From positions 97,127,832-97,191,831 of the forward strand of contig OU015495.1 of assembly GCA_907164885.2 (NCBI GenBank): DNA of 64,000 nucleotides, given 5' to 3'. The DNA is from Dolomedes plantarius. Lineage: Eukaryota; Arthropoda; Arachnida; Araneae; Dolomedidae. Made by a program: the position numbers and the translations under genes. The notes beneath the pieces were generated by a model, which was not told where the DNA came from, searched no databases, and saw only the letters and a program-made list of their open reading frames with translations. Each line of letters starts with the position of its first letter. The first letter of the stretch is position 1. Positions 45,347-57,277 of this stretch are shown here, one piece after another.

Positions 45347-46040
45347 CAATGATTCCCAGCGGGGTCCAGGTGGACCCCTTGGGGGCCGATGGAAGTTCAA
45401 AAAGGGTCTATAGTATTCCAGGGGTCTATTGGGAGTCGATAATTTTTTTTTGTTTTAAAATTTAATTTAATTTTTTTAGGAGTTTAATTATTATATAATA
45501 ATATTCGCTTTAATATGTATAAATACAGATTTGCCTAGGGCGGAGTGATCCACCCATCTAAAGTCGAATGTCATGACGTTTTTGGATACATGTCGAATGA
45601 AATTATACTATAATTACATATAAGTCAGTAAAATTGTTTAAAATACATATTTATATTTGTTATGGTAGATATTGTGACTATACGATGATAAGCCAAACAT
45701 TGAAAAAAATGCATCAATGCCTCAAGCACAACCACCACATTAATTGAAATCGAACTTTTGTGCAATTACAATCTGTGTTTCTGAAATCTTGTTTATATTT
45801 GTAAAATTAAAAATTGATTTAGTACAAAAATAATAAAAGATAAGCCTAATTAACCACTTTTCTAATCTTTTGTTAAAATTCTTAGTCAAATTGTTATCTT
45901 TAACTATTTTGTGTGCAATTATTAGTATTATGATTATGTTGTATGCTGCATGTTATATAGAAAATTGTGAGGGGGGGGGTCTATGAAGAAAATAATGCTT
46001 TTAAAAGGTGTCGATGTAGGAAAATGGTTGCGAACTCCCG
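45347..46040. mobile_element. Non-autonomous hAT element
   Basis: It starts CAATGATTCCCAGCGGGG and ends GGTTGCGAACTCCCG, a weak but hAT-like inverted pair (compare TTCCCAGC with TTCGCAAC). An exact 8-bp duplication GTCTATAC flanks it (45339-45346 and 46041-46048). It contains GGGGTCCAGGTGGACCCC near its left end and a G-run near 45969. Non-coding. Confidence 0.75.
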
Positions 46041-46055
46041 GTCTATACAGTTGTT

Positions 46056-46312
46056 GTTGTGGTCGTGTCTAGGAATAGTGCAGAAGACGATGATGATGAG
46101 GAAAAATCAAAAATTGTAAAAAAAATCACTAGCAATTGTACTATCCATAGAAGAGTGGTGCCATTGTCTCCAAAGAGATTGGACTTCTACCTGTTGATCA
46201 GTGGAATGTATTTTATTTCCTTTCTACCACCCAATGGAAATTACAGTGGAGGCATTCCCCGATCCGCCATTCGGGAATGCGCCCTCTAGGGGTTACAAGC
46301 TCCCCCGAGGGG
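46056..46312. mobile_element. Small insertion with 15-bp target duplication
   Basis: The 15-mer GTCTATACAGTTGTT occurs at 46041-46055 and again at 46313-46327. A long duplication of this size fits a LINE-mobilised retroposon, but no pol III boxes or A-tail are clear. The internal frame at 46059-46289 (with an acidic DDDDEEK run) is probably chance or a processed fragment. Confidence 0.5.
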
Positions 46313-46599
46313 GTCTATACAGTTGTTATGAAGTAAAACCAGATTCTTTTTGAAGATTTCGTAGTTTCATTTTCCAGATCTTATAAATACAGTACACATC
46401 TAAAATACCAAATCTAATAATTTTAGACTACATTGAAAAGATATCCTTGTTTATCTTTTGTAAAGTATCTTTCTTTATCTTTATGTAAAGTAATACAAAA
46501 TATGGTAAACGTTTGAATGAAATTCCATTATATATGCCTGTCTATATGCGTAAAATATAATACTGATTAAATTCGCCTGCTTCTTTTAGTATCTTATTA

Positions 46600-47270
46600 T
46601 AATTATTAATGAAGTCTCAGAACAATATGATTTTTTTAATGGTCGACTAAAATTTAAAAACGTTCAGGAATGTTTTGCTTTCCTATAGACATTCCAATTC
46701 CACCATTTTCATGATCTAGTGTTCAGTTTATACGTGAATATTTTGTCATACAATAACTTAATGTCCCTATTGTCAAGTATGTCAATCAACATACATGACA
46801 ATGCGTCAAGAATTTGTTTCTCTCCTGTCATCCTGTGATTTCTTAAAATTGCATTATTTTCGATATTTGTATACTAATGTGTAATTTTTGATCAGGGTTT
46901 TATATTCTAGTCCACATCAAATACTACGTTACTGTCATTTGATCAATATTCCAATACTTTTTTAGGTACAATATATATCTATGAAATTTATCTTGTTGAA
47001 AAATTAAAACTTATGTTAGTGAATATTATTTTCTTGATATCTCATTATGCATTTGGGAATCTATGCAACACGAATGTTCGCCTCTAAGTACCACTTCCAG
47101 ATTCCGTATCATTAAACTTGTGTAATAAAAAGTTGACAGTAATGCTTTCAACCAACCAGCCTGTATCATTAAGAAGAAATCAATCGCCAGAATCTACTAT
47201 TTAAAGTAGAAGCTGGCTAAAATTTGACTGCAATAGTCCTCACGAAAAAGAAGTGAAAGAAAGAAATAAG
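46600..47270 (+). repeat. Old tandem duplication, unit 1
   Basis: This segment recurs as 47374-47660 (first half) and 49386-49740 (second half), in the same order. Shared blocks include TTTCCTATAGACATTCCAAT, TTGCATTATTTTCGATATTT and GCTTTCAACCAACCAGCC. Non-coding. Confidence 0.8.
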
Positions 47271-47373
47271 AAACATTTTCAGATTAGCGTCCAAACTTTC
47301 GAGACTGAGCAGAATAATTTTAATTCATGTTATTTTTCTTTTGCCAAAGTTAAAGAAAATTTATACTTTTTAT

Positions 47374-47660
47374 TGAAGTGTCAGAACAATGTGTTTCGTT
47401 TAATAGTTCGACTAGAATTTTAGAGTGTTTAGAATTGTTTTAGCTTTCCTATAGACATTCCAATTCTGCCATTTTCATAATTTAGCGTAAAGTTTATACG
47501 TGAATGTTTTATGTCATAAAATAATTTAATCTCCCCATTTGGCGTCAATCTACATACTTGACAATAGGTCACAAATTTATTTCCTGTCAACATGTGATTT
47601 CCTAGAATTGCATTATTTTCGATATTTGTATACTTATATATAATTTTTGATCCGGGTGTT
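47374..47660 (+). repeat. Tandem duplication, unit 2, first half
   Basis: Matches 46614-46900 with small gaps. The second half of the unit resumes at 49386 after a 1.7-kb interruption that includes a piggyBac element. Confidence 0.8.
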
Positions 47661-47844
47661 TAGTTATCAAAAACTATGTGTTTGGACTTAAAAGACTCAG
47701 ACATTTTTACTGTTCATTTTTTGTATTTCTTATGTTAATTTTATATGTTAATTAGTGTTCACCTACAGATGGCATTGCTTCACTTGGTTGGGCTCTTTAC
47801 TCTTCTGAAGTGGCAACACAATAAGATTTTAGAATTCTGTTTAA

Positions 47845-48805
47845 CCTTCCAGCACGCGCGCTCAGCAATTTTACATGAGCACACGCGCGTCGTATTTTTT
47901 ACGACAGATGTTATTTTACCGTTTTTGGCACGAAAAACGACATGAATGAATATTGATAATAAATTTGTTAAGAAATAAAACATTGACCTTATCATTGCAA
48001 AATACAAATGATGTCGCATTCAAATGATAGTAAATTATTTTTAAATGCTTATATATTTATTTGTACACTCCAAAACTTCATCAATCATATTTATATCAAT
48101 TATTTTCATATGTGATCCTATTTCGACCTCTATATCTTTAGCATGGTGTTTTAGGCCAGGTAACACTTCCACAATATTAATCTTTTCCGTCTTCGAGCAG
48201 TTTGCATACTTCTCTTTTCGCCACCTAGAAGATTTATCCTTACCAACATAGAACATGTCATCATTTCTTTCGTCGGAATCATTATCATCATCCGAAATAT
48301 ATTGTTCAGATTCACTGCTGATATAATTTATTTCTATATCTTCTTCACTCAAATTGCTATCGCTCTCAAATCCAAATGTTTCCTTCCTTTCATTTTCTTC
48401 ATCAGATGATTCTGGAAGAATGCGGGAAAAATCAGCTGATTGTATAAATTTTTTTTGCCATGAAAACCGATATAAAAATTATAGATTCGAATTTATACAA
48501 ATTAAACTAATACACGTCAATTATTAACACAGAATTATAAAATACTTGAGAAAAAAATTATTTTCCGAATTTTCACTCACGACCACGCGCGTGTCGTAAA
48601 TTTTACGAACAAGCTACCACATAGCACAAAAACCCGGTTAACAATAAAAATTATCATGTGATTTCCTTTTGGCACATTCCATGATGTGGGGAAGGGTTGA
48701 AAGGAGGAATAGAAATGACCATCAGGTGTCCCAGCTGCGATATGCAAAAAAAGTGCATTAAAAAAAATTTGTCGTAAAATTTGCGCAGACGCGCGTGCTG
48801 GAAGG
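47845..48805 (-). mobile_element. piggyBac element, second family, internally deleted
   Basis: Left end CCTTCCAGCACGCGCG preceded by TTAA (47841-47844). The right end in reverse is CCTTCCAGCACGCGCG; the tetramer beyond it is TGAA, one change from TTAA. 961 bp, with only the N-terminal part of a transposase. Subterminal CACGCGCGT motifs are followed by hairpins such as GTCGTATTTTTTACGAC near 47889 and a related one near 48592. Confidence 0.85.
48041..48415 (-). pseudogene. piggyBac transposase N-terminal remnant
   Basis: The minus-strand frame reads LPESSDEENERKETFGFES, LSEEDIEINYISSESEQYIS and an acidic DDDNDSDERNDDMFYVGKDK. Then follow SSRWRKEKYANCSKTEKINI, EVLPGLKHHAKDIE and INMIDEVLECTNKYI. 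An acidic N-terminus, a short W-containing basic block and the I-x-E-I/V-x-x-C/x-TN motif are the usual start of piggyBac transposases. The DDE domain is absent through internal deletion. It differs from the piggyBac remnants at 2933 and 15751 and retains the opposite end of the gene. Confidence 0.8.
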
Positions 48806-48809
48806 TGAA

Positions 48810-49385
48810 ATACCTTTGAAACTAGCGTTTTCATCAGTCGTGTAATGTTTTAAGGAGGTGATGTAGTTTTAATTCAGTAGTGTAATTTTAAGGCTGTCAT
48901 GTGTTTTTAACACTGGCGTATATTTTAACTCAAATTTTTAGGAATCTGTGGGGTTTTAATACGGAAGATATTTTATCGAAGCTGTGCACAGGGCAGTGCC
49001 TCCCATTGTGAATCAGATAATAGTTTTTAAACGTATTTGTATATTTGGGACCAGTTCTCCCTTTCTTCGATGCCTCTAAGTTGAATTGCTTCCATCTTAC
49101 AACGTTTTGTTCTGCTCAACATTTTACTTGTCGTGAAACTGGAATAAAATATCTACAAGTGAACTGTGTTTGGTTCTGACAAGTGGGTGATTGGAATACC
49201 TTGCATTACTGTGACTCCAGACTACAAGGAAATCGGAAGCAAGAATGTTTCATTCATGTCTAGCATAATTTTAGTTACCTCCCACATTTGTTGCATGGCA
49301 GTTGGTGCTGGGTTGGTTTGAGCAACCTTATTTAGTTTACCGATTTACATACATTTCGCTATTGCCGTTTTGTTTCTACTTCATA
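48810..49385. other. No recognisable feature
   Basis: Part of the interruption between the two halves of tandem unit 2. No motif found. Confidence 0.45.
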
Positions 49386-49740
49386 TTACACACTAATACT
49401 ATGCTACTGTCAATTGATCAATCTTCCAATAGATTTTTAGGTAAAATATACTTATGAATGTTTATGTCGTTGAAACTTAAAATTTATGTATGTTAGTACT
49501 TTATTTCCGCGAAATCTCCTTTTTCGTAGGAAAATCCTATAGATCAAGGATTTACGCCTTCCAAGTACCACTTTGAGATTCCGTATCATTAAGCTTGCGT
49601 AGCAAAAAGTTGATAGTAGTGCTTTCAACCAACCAGCCGCATCATTAAGAATATACCAGTCACCAAAATCAAATTAGAGTAAAAATAGGCTCAAATTTGC
49701 TCTCGAGCCGTGCTCTCTAAAAAAAAGTGCAAGGAAATAA
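49386..49740 (+). repeat. Tandem duplication, unit 2, second half
   Basis: Matches about 46911-47270: shared TCTTCCAATA-like, CATTAAGCTTG-like and GCTTTCAACCAACCAGCC blocks in the same order. Confidence 0.75.
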
Positions 49741-50935
49741 ATAACAAATTTTGATACAAATTTATTCTAAAAGTGAATGAATTCATGCAAATAAATACAG
49801 CTTACATCAAAATTTTAAAACTTTACTTTATAAAACATATTTTATGCACAAAATTCATATACTCATTATAACCTGAATAAAAAAAAGTTGGGTAAAATTT
49901 AGGTAAGCAGATCTTAATACTTATTCTCGATAAAAATAATTGTAATTCATAAGAAATAGATGACAGAATTTTTTTAAATTTGATTCTATGACGTCGTAAA
50001 GAGAGAGTTTAGCAGATAAACGACGAGAGCATGTTTGGTTTTGTAGAACTCATTTAGAACACCTTATCGGTTAGAAACCTCGTGGCCAGCATTATACGAG
50101 TAAAAGTACATAAATTTTACTTAATTTAAGATTAGTTCGAACATGCTGTAGGGGTTTAAGTCTTTTCTTTCAGTTTGGAAGTTCCGAAGTGCTCTCGAGG
50201 AATTATGTACTTCGTAATTAAAGCGAGGAAACAGTCTGAAAGGCACGGAAAGTTAAATTCAAGCACATAAATATATATAAGTTTGACCAAATCAATATAA
50301 ATTTTTTGATTACTCACTGTTAGTTTGCGCTAGATAAAATATTGCTCATTTTTATAACCAGAAACAAATTTTTGTCACAAATTTTTAATGAAATCTGTAA
50401 GCAGTATTAGATAGTCTAGTATAGTTTGGGTCGTTTAGATTTTTTTACACATTTTTAGACTTTTTTTTCATGTTGATAATTTTGAAACCTCCACATTAGT
50501 TTATTTAACAATATAGTTTCTTCCCATATAAATGTTATTACCCGAATTATGTATTTCTCCTCTGTTTTCATATTGTTTATTGCTTACCATAAATATTTGT
50601 ACCTATGCATATTTTGTTTTATACTTGGTTATGTTAAATGCCTTTTAATAAAGTCAACAATTGTCAAAAGGATAACTTAAAGGGTTAAAGCTAGTTGAAA
50701 AGGAAAACTGGATAATGTAGTTGAAACCTTAAATTGCGTGCGAACACACACGGAGATAATGTGAGCAGAAAATTTCATATTTAATACCACTTTAGTTGAA
50801 TATTAGTTGTTTGTCAGAGATATTCCTGTTAAATATTATATTTTAAAAAAATTTCCGAGGCTTTTAATGGTTATTTCCTCTTATGACCCAGTTTTCAATG
50901 ATTTTGAATTTATGAAACATTTTCCTTTGTACAGA
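49741..50935. other. No recognisable feature
   Basis: AT-rich, without credible frames or repeats. Confidence 0.5.
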
Positions 50936-50947
50936 TTATGGCAAAGT

Positions 50948-51172
50948 TTTCTTTTCCAATGCGGAGGCACTTGTCTTCTGATGGTGGATACTTCTGACAT
51001 TTGGCCCATGAAGACCTGCGAAGTCTTGCTTACTACTTCTTTACTACGGGAACACCATTTTTGGTGAACCAGCTTTCCTCCCTATGAGGGAATATCACGG
51101 TAACGACCATGCCTGATTCGGGATTCGAACCCAAGCCCACAGCATGGAAGAGTAGGACGCTATCCGCTATGC
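50948..51172 (-). mobile_element. tRNA-derived SINE, group 2
   Basis: On the minus strand the head has ATAGCGGATAGCGTCCTAC and box B GGTTCGAATCCCGAATC. The body has CCCTCATAGGGAGG and GGTGTTCCCGTAGTAAAG, and the tail GTGCCTCCGCATTGG. It is flanked by TTATGGCAAAGT (50936-50947) and TTATGACAAAGT (51173-51184), a 12-bp duplication with one mismatch. The tRNA head differs from group 1, but body and tail match it. Confidence 0.85.
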
Positions 51173-51184
51173 TTATGACAAAGT

Positions 51185-52345
51185 AAAATTGCTAATTTCT
51201 TCTTTTTTTGTCTATACTTCATTTTAAATACATTACTCCATTAAAAAAAATCGAAAAGAAACTTTACCAATTCAACGAGTATAAACCATTCCTCCATTGA
51301 AAATATTCATGATGGATGCATAGACGTAAACGTAAAATGTTTTGCAGAGAATTTCTTTGAACTAAAAGCTTCGTGAATCTGCATTATTACTTATAGAAAA
51401 CTCTGCATTTTTATGGTATATGACGAACCAAAAAAAATTCCTTTTCTATACTGCAGGAAATGTTCCTCTAGAATCAACAGCCGGACGGTGATATTTTTGT
51501 GCCATTTGAGAAGTCTCAAACCTAATCATACTCAACTCACTGCATACCAGTGCGCATCTTTGAAAAGGTAATGCGCAGTTTACGGCCAGAAAGTCTTTCC
51601 AGTAAATTTCATAGCAATGGAACAATAAGAGTAACGATATTATACGCACAAGAAACAATGTCAATGTAAGAAGAAAACTGTCTTTATATAAAACTTTCCA
51701 TTTATTTGAATGGGGATAATAAAAAAAATTTGTAGACTTTTCTTGCATGGGATGTGTGCATCAGTTATAAGATATGGCTCTTTTATCTCAAAGGTGTTGT
51801 TGGTTTGATGAATAATTTAAATGATTGAGGTTTTTTATTTATTTTGATTTTGAAGCTGTTCGTTTTTATCGTTGAGAGACATACTTGACATTCTAAAAGT
51901 ATGAAATAGGGTTTTAATGAATGAAAAGGAACTTTACCATCTAAAATTTTGTATTTGAAGATATGCATGTTTTGATTTCGTTGTAGAAAATCATGCCTCT
52001 ATAAAAACTTAAAGTTGCAAATTCAGTTCAAAAAAGACCTTTATGTGTATGATATGAAGGTAACATAATATTAACTGTGTGGGGTGAGTACTGAATCTAT
52101 ACTAACGCTTTGACAAAATCAAGAGTTAAATAGAGACAAATAAAAGATGTGGTGGAAAAATGATTATTTTATCAGTATTGAAGCTACCTATCGCGTATGA
52201 CTCCTGCCAATGATTAAGATTAGTTAAAGGCTTTGTAGTATTCTTACACCAGATTTGAACTGTTCAGTATTGAGTATTTACCCAACAGACTATCAATACA
52301 AGGCTATGTAGCCAACTTAACGAGATAGCCAGTCCGAATACTATT
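51185..52345. other. No recognisable feature
   Basis: AT-rich. The minus-strand frames at 51446-51748 and 51783-51968 have no known motif. Confidence 0.5.
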
Positions 52346-52355
52346 AAACCTTTAT

Positions 52356-52577
52356 TTTTTTTCTAACGTGGAGGCAGTTGTCGGGAGGCATTCGCCTTTT
52401 GTTATTCTCCGCGAGGTCTTGCTGGCTACTTTATTATGGGAGCACCTTTTATGTAAGTCAGTATTGCTCACTATGATGGGACAACACGATAACGACCGAG
52501 CCTTATTCGGGATTTGAACCCAACCCCACTGCGTGGCAGCTTAAGACAGTAACTAATATACCATATGGGAGGCCACA
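52356..52577 (-). mobile_element. tRNA-derived SINE, group 2, older copy
   Basis: On the minus strand: box B GGTTCAAATCCCGAATAAG, body GTCCCATCATAGTGAGC and GGTGCTCCCATAATAAAG, tail CTGCCTCCACGTTAG plus A-run. A 10-bp target duplication AAACCTTTAT flanks it (52346-52355 and 52578-52587). It is more diverged than the copy at 50948. Confidence 0.82.
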
Positions 52578-52587
52578 AAACCTTTAT

Positions 52588-53140
52588 CTCTGCTCATTAA
52601 TTTTTTACAAACATACAGCGGGCATCGAGGCAGGCTCTCCCAAAACTAAGACATATGCATTTGTTCCGCAGTAGTTTCGGAAATCCGTTAAGCTAAATTT
52701 TCATCTCTTCAGCGGCAGGCTGAGTGCGGAGTGGTATATTACACTCACAGTATTTATTACATGGCTTACAAAAAATATCGCGTATAATATTGAATCTAAT
52801 ATCAGACTTCAGCAGTTACAAACAGAAATTTACTTTCTCAAATAATTTTCAAGATATATGAAAATTATTCTGTTTTTTTTCTTTCATTTAAAGGCTTCGT
52901 AATTTAATGTTTTTTGGTCATTATTCAAATACATTTAACAAAAACTTTCTTTGTATCATCGTCAGAACTAGGATACCCTTCTTACCAAAAGTTCTTGTGG
53001 TGGAATGTCTGAGTTTGTAGAATATTTCTCCGGACATTAATTAATTATCCACTTATACGTACGTAATAACCAAGTGTGGGCCATCATTTTATTCAAAGTT
53101 TTTATACCTGTTAGTGATAAAACATGGTTTATAAACTTTA
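52588..53140. other. No recognisable feature
   Basis: AT-rich, nothing identified. Confidence 0.5.
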
Positions 53141-53353
53141 AGGTGGCCATACACTTGCAGGAAATCCTCAAGGAAAAAGTCTGCAGGATTTCATCAACTG
53201 TATCCTCGCTCACACACGATTTCCAATTGGGAGTTCGGAGACTGTACAGTCCACCACAGGTCTGAAGGCTTCCCCACACACGACGGGGAGAAATCCCCAA
53301 GGTTTGGACTGCAGTCAGAACCTCGAGGATTTCTTCTACGTGTATGAGTACCT
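53141..53353. mobile_element. Candidate small MITE
   Basis: The left end reads AGGTGGCCATACACTTGCAG then GAAATCCTC. The right end in reverse reads AGGTACTCATACACGTAGAA then GAAATCCTC, about three-quarters matching over 29 bases. The segment is GC-richer than its surroundings. Flanks are TTA and TCA, so the target duplication is unclear. The frames over it are spurious. Confidence 0.55.
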
Positions 53354-53355
53354 TC

Positions 53356-56300
53356 AGAGTTTGTTAGCAGAATGTTATGGGATAGATATATAGGAAATAG
53401 GTGAAAACGGTATTTCTTGCAGAAAAGGATTGTGCATCAATGTCGATATTTAAACCATTAGACAAAACCTGGAGTCCAATGTCATACCTTTTAGACCTAA
53501 TAATTTTTTTCTTCCTTTTCTTCAACAGGGATTAGATATTTTAAATTGGTTATGACTTAGTGGAATAAGTCGTAACCAGAGGTTTATATAGAATGTTTTA
53601 GACCCTTTATCGTGTAACTATCAGAATATTTGAATCCAAGTTATATATTAAGATAATAGTTCTTGTTAGTCTTTATATGGAAAGTTTACGCGGAATCCAA
53701 AATGATTGGTGGGAGGTGGAAAATGTTAAATGCTTATGTAAGTATGCATTAAAAGTAAAAAAAATAAAGTGTTGGAATGATATTTTGCGTCAATTAAGTC
53801 AACTGGAGAGAGAAAATTACCTTAATATTTCCCTATAGTTAACAGGCATTTTTCCTTCCCCGGCCTACTGTGTAGACGTTCTCATGATCTCTTAACGCAG
53901 AAATCAGTTTTTGGTTTAGAAGTTCGTTTTGAGCCTATTTTCTGTTAGTCGCAGAAAAATATTCAGGTCTTTCTCTAAAAGATCATTTACATTATTTTTG
54001 GTACATATATTGTCATAAGTGAACTGGGGAATATTTTACTTTTATTGGTAGGTGAGGAGACGTCATTTAAAAGGAACATGAAAATTCTTATCTTGTAAAA
54101 TTGATTTCGTAAACTTAGTTGAAAGGGAGAATTACCCGACTGCGGAGAAATTTATTATTGACTTCAAGTGTCATCGGAGAATATATGCAAGTGTAGTATA
54201 GCTGTTGGACACTCCTGGTTTACAGACGGAACATGTTGTTATGAATGTAAGGAATAACATGTTTCTTTCTACGGCATTTTACCTGTAAAGCTTACAAACG
54301 AGCCGACAATTATCGCATTTCATGGGTGATCCCGTACGTATATCCCGTTGGCGTTATATCCCGTACGTTTTACAAATCATTCATCGTGGCACATAGAACT
54401 AGATATACTGATATTTATTCTATTTTTTTACAATTTCGTCTCCACAATATCAAGAAATAATCAGATGGCTCAAAATTATTTCATAAAGCTATCCAATATA
54501 ATTAAAACTCCGGAAATTAATCAACATGAACGCACATGTTGCTAACAAGCCTAGTTAGTAATCATGCTTAAAAGATAAAAATTGTAGTAAATTATTCCGA
54601 TAGGATAAAAATGCAAAAGATTTCTCCCCATCTGGGAAAACGTTTATTTTTTCTTGTATTTTTTTTTGGCAGTACTCCAAAGAGCGATAATTCTTAATTT
54701 CATGCAAGATGATAGATTTAATTTCCCCTCGTGTTTATAGTGAAATGATATCTCATAACTCTTCAACAGTTATAACTACAATTAATAGAACTGTGCTTTA
54801 CAACATTTCGTCTAATTTTACTGACGTATGAAATGTATTTAGAAACGATGGGGCATCTAAAAGCTAACGCGCATTAAAATATTTTTTACTATATCATTTT
54901 AAGTAACTGGTATTGAGATTATTGTTCGAAGTTTGTTATGTACAAACCTTAAAAGGATTTAAGTGAATTCAAAGGGGGTATTAGAACGTTCATTAGCAAC
55001 GTATTCACATTAACAATCAAGATTTGGTATTTTGCCAGGTCGATATGCTTACTGAATCTTTAATTGAATGCTTAAATAAAAATTTTCTTAAAGAATATCA
55101 TTTTACATTCTTTTAGCTGTTTAATACTTCCAGAAATTAAAAATGAAATGTAACTTCATGAAATTTTATTTAATGCATGTGTTTCGAGATTGGTATATTG
55201 ATATAGAGTGAAAAAATATAGTAACAATCTGACGCCAAATAGCGTCTCTTAAGGCTTCGCTAAATATTTCTCTCTCTTTGAAGTGTTTTAAAACACTTCT
55301 GTGTTGTATCGTCAATTTATTTATCTTAATGAATTTTCCCGAGGCTGACTTTTGAAATACATTCTTAATTTTACTGAAAGGAAAATGAAAATAGTTCTTC
55401 GACTCAGAATTCAGTTTAGAAAAGTACTCCAAAATGTTCCCTTTGGGAAATGCTGATAAAAAAGAGGCTTCACAATATAAAACGAATTCTTAAGTCGTTA
55501 GCGAGATTGATTTTAATATTTAAAAGGAGGAATATAACTTTGTGAGGGAAGAAAGAATATTGATGAACGAGAATATAATATTTTTTCAACATAAGTCTAG
55601 CCTTAACGCAAGTGATTATTGTGATTAAATAATAGGAAGAATCCATTTTTTTCCTTTTCAAAATTTATGTTTCATTGGAAACAGTGCGAGATGTTTCAAC
55701 GGTGACACATTAGCTGACAAATTATCAAAAAGAGATGAGGGATAGGAAAGAGCATGTTACATGTTTGCGGTTGAAATTGTCTGGTTATAAAAACGTTACG
55801 TATCCTTTTCCGGTGAAAAAGAATGTAGGTGTCAATTTGAGGATTGAAGTATCGCGAGAAAAAATTGCTACTCATGTATATCAATATTAGCGATATAAAG
55901 AATAAATTTATGTAAATGGAAAAAGACTGGTATGATAACTAATGTATAAATAAGTCTGAAATAATTACTGGTAAATACTGTTAGATGTGGTCTCACAACT
56001 CAGTGACAAACCATAAACAAGTTGACTTCTTATTTGTCTCTTTTTAAAAGCCCCTTTAGTGTAATGCTCGGAAAACATTATGTCTGAGCGCATAAGCTAG
56101 GTGACGCCGGATATCACGCAAGCAAAAATTCATCAGTTGTAACCTAGACGTTGCTTTGTGTGGATACAATTGCACGAGCGGGAAATTTCCCCATTCACCT
56201 TGTTCAAAATAATTTAAGGAATTAAAACGTTGTTAATTGATAACAACAGGTCCGTCTTCAATGCTTATGGTCTACACACAACTCAATACCTTATATAAAT

Positions 56301-56757
56301 TTATATACTCAAACACTCAGTATATTTCAAATCTCTGTATTATAGTTATTCACTTTATTTAAACAGAATATTTTGAAAGGAAATAAGTACAGTGAAAGAA
56401 CTAATAATTACTTGCAGAAAGTTTAAAAGAAAGAATTGAGTTTTCTTTAAGTTATTGAAACAATTCGGTAACTTAAAGAAATTGAAGAATTTAATAACTT
56501 CAATTAAAATATTTTCTTAATATGTTTGATTTAGTTCTTCAAAGTGAAGACTTCTGCACACCTAGAGGTTATTGATCAAAGAGTGAAGTTCTTTGTTGAA
56601 TAAGTGTGAAAAGGATATAATAATAGGAATTTCTTTTTAATGGATTTTTAAATGCATTTCTAGAACGTAGAAATTATCAAATTTCCTCTTTTTTGGGGGG
56701 AGGGAGGGGGGGGGGAATTCAATCTAAGAATAAACTTAAGTTCTAATTTTTTTTTAG
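53356..56757. other. Long stretch without recognisable genes
   Basis: AT-rich. Frames at 54348, 55166, 55470 and 55696 show no known motif. A G-rich run (GGGGGGAGGGAGGGGG) lies near 56694-56714. Confidence 0.5.
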
Positions 56758-56761
56758 ATTA

Positions 56762-57273
56762 CCCTTTGGACTCTTATATCGGGTCACACTCGGCAACAAT
56801 TTCATTCACATCAACTCGTATGTTGAGTCACACTCGACATTTTAAAATTTTCAACCATATATAGTTTAAAGAAATTTTTAATGGGTTATTTATGCTATAA
56901 AATCGACAAAACACAGTTGTTCTAAGCAGATCATTCGATTCCGATTTTTGAAAAGGAATTTTTTCGCTATCACACTCTTCAAGATTACGAAATGTGAAAG
57001 AAAAAAATGTTAAATAGAATTGGTTTTTCTATATATATTTGGTTTTTCTTTAACTATTTAAATTCTTTTACAAGATATTCTTGTACAAGATATCTGTAAA
57101 TATCACAAAAATCACATTGCACAGAAAGATCCGATACTGTTATCAATATAATTTGTAAAAAATAAATAAATAAATCTTTCTTTTCAGTTAAACATTAAAA
57201 AATTGAACTAAAACACATAAAAATAATACGGAATTCTTGGAAAGAACACTGAAAAAAAATGAAGTCCAAAGGG
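56762..57273. mobile_element. Candidate piggyBac-type MITE
   Basis: Left end CCCTTTGGACTC; right end in reverse CCCTTTGGACTT. Flanking tetramers are ATTA and TTGA, each one change from TTAA. The inside has two GAGTCACACTCG-like copies (about 56783 and 56825). Non-coding, 512 bp. Confidence 0.55.
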
Positions 57274-57277
57274 TTGA

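Noticed and set aside
48041..48251. Plus-strand frame overlapping the piggyBac remnant
   Set aside because: The minus-strand frame carries the family motifs; the plus-strand one is its shadow.
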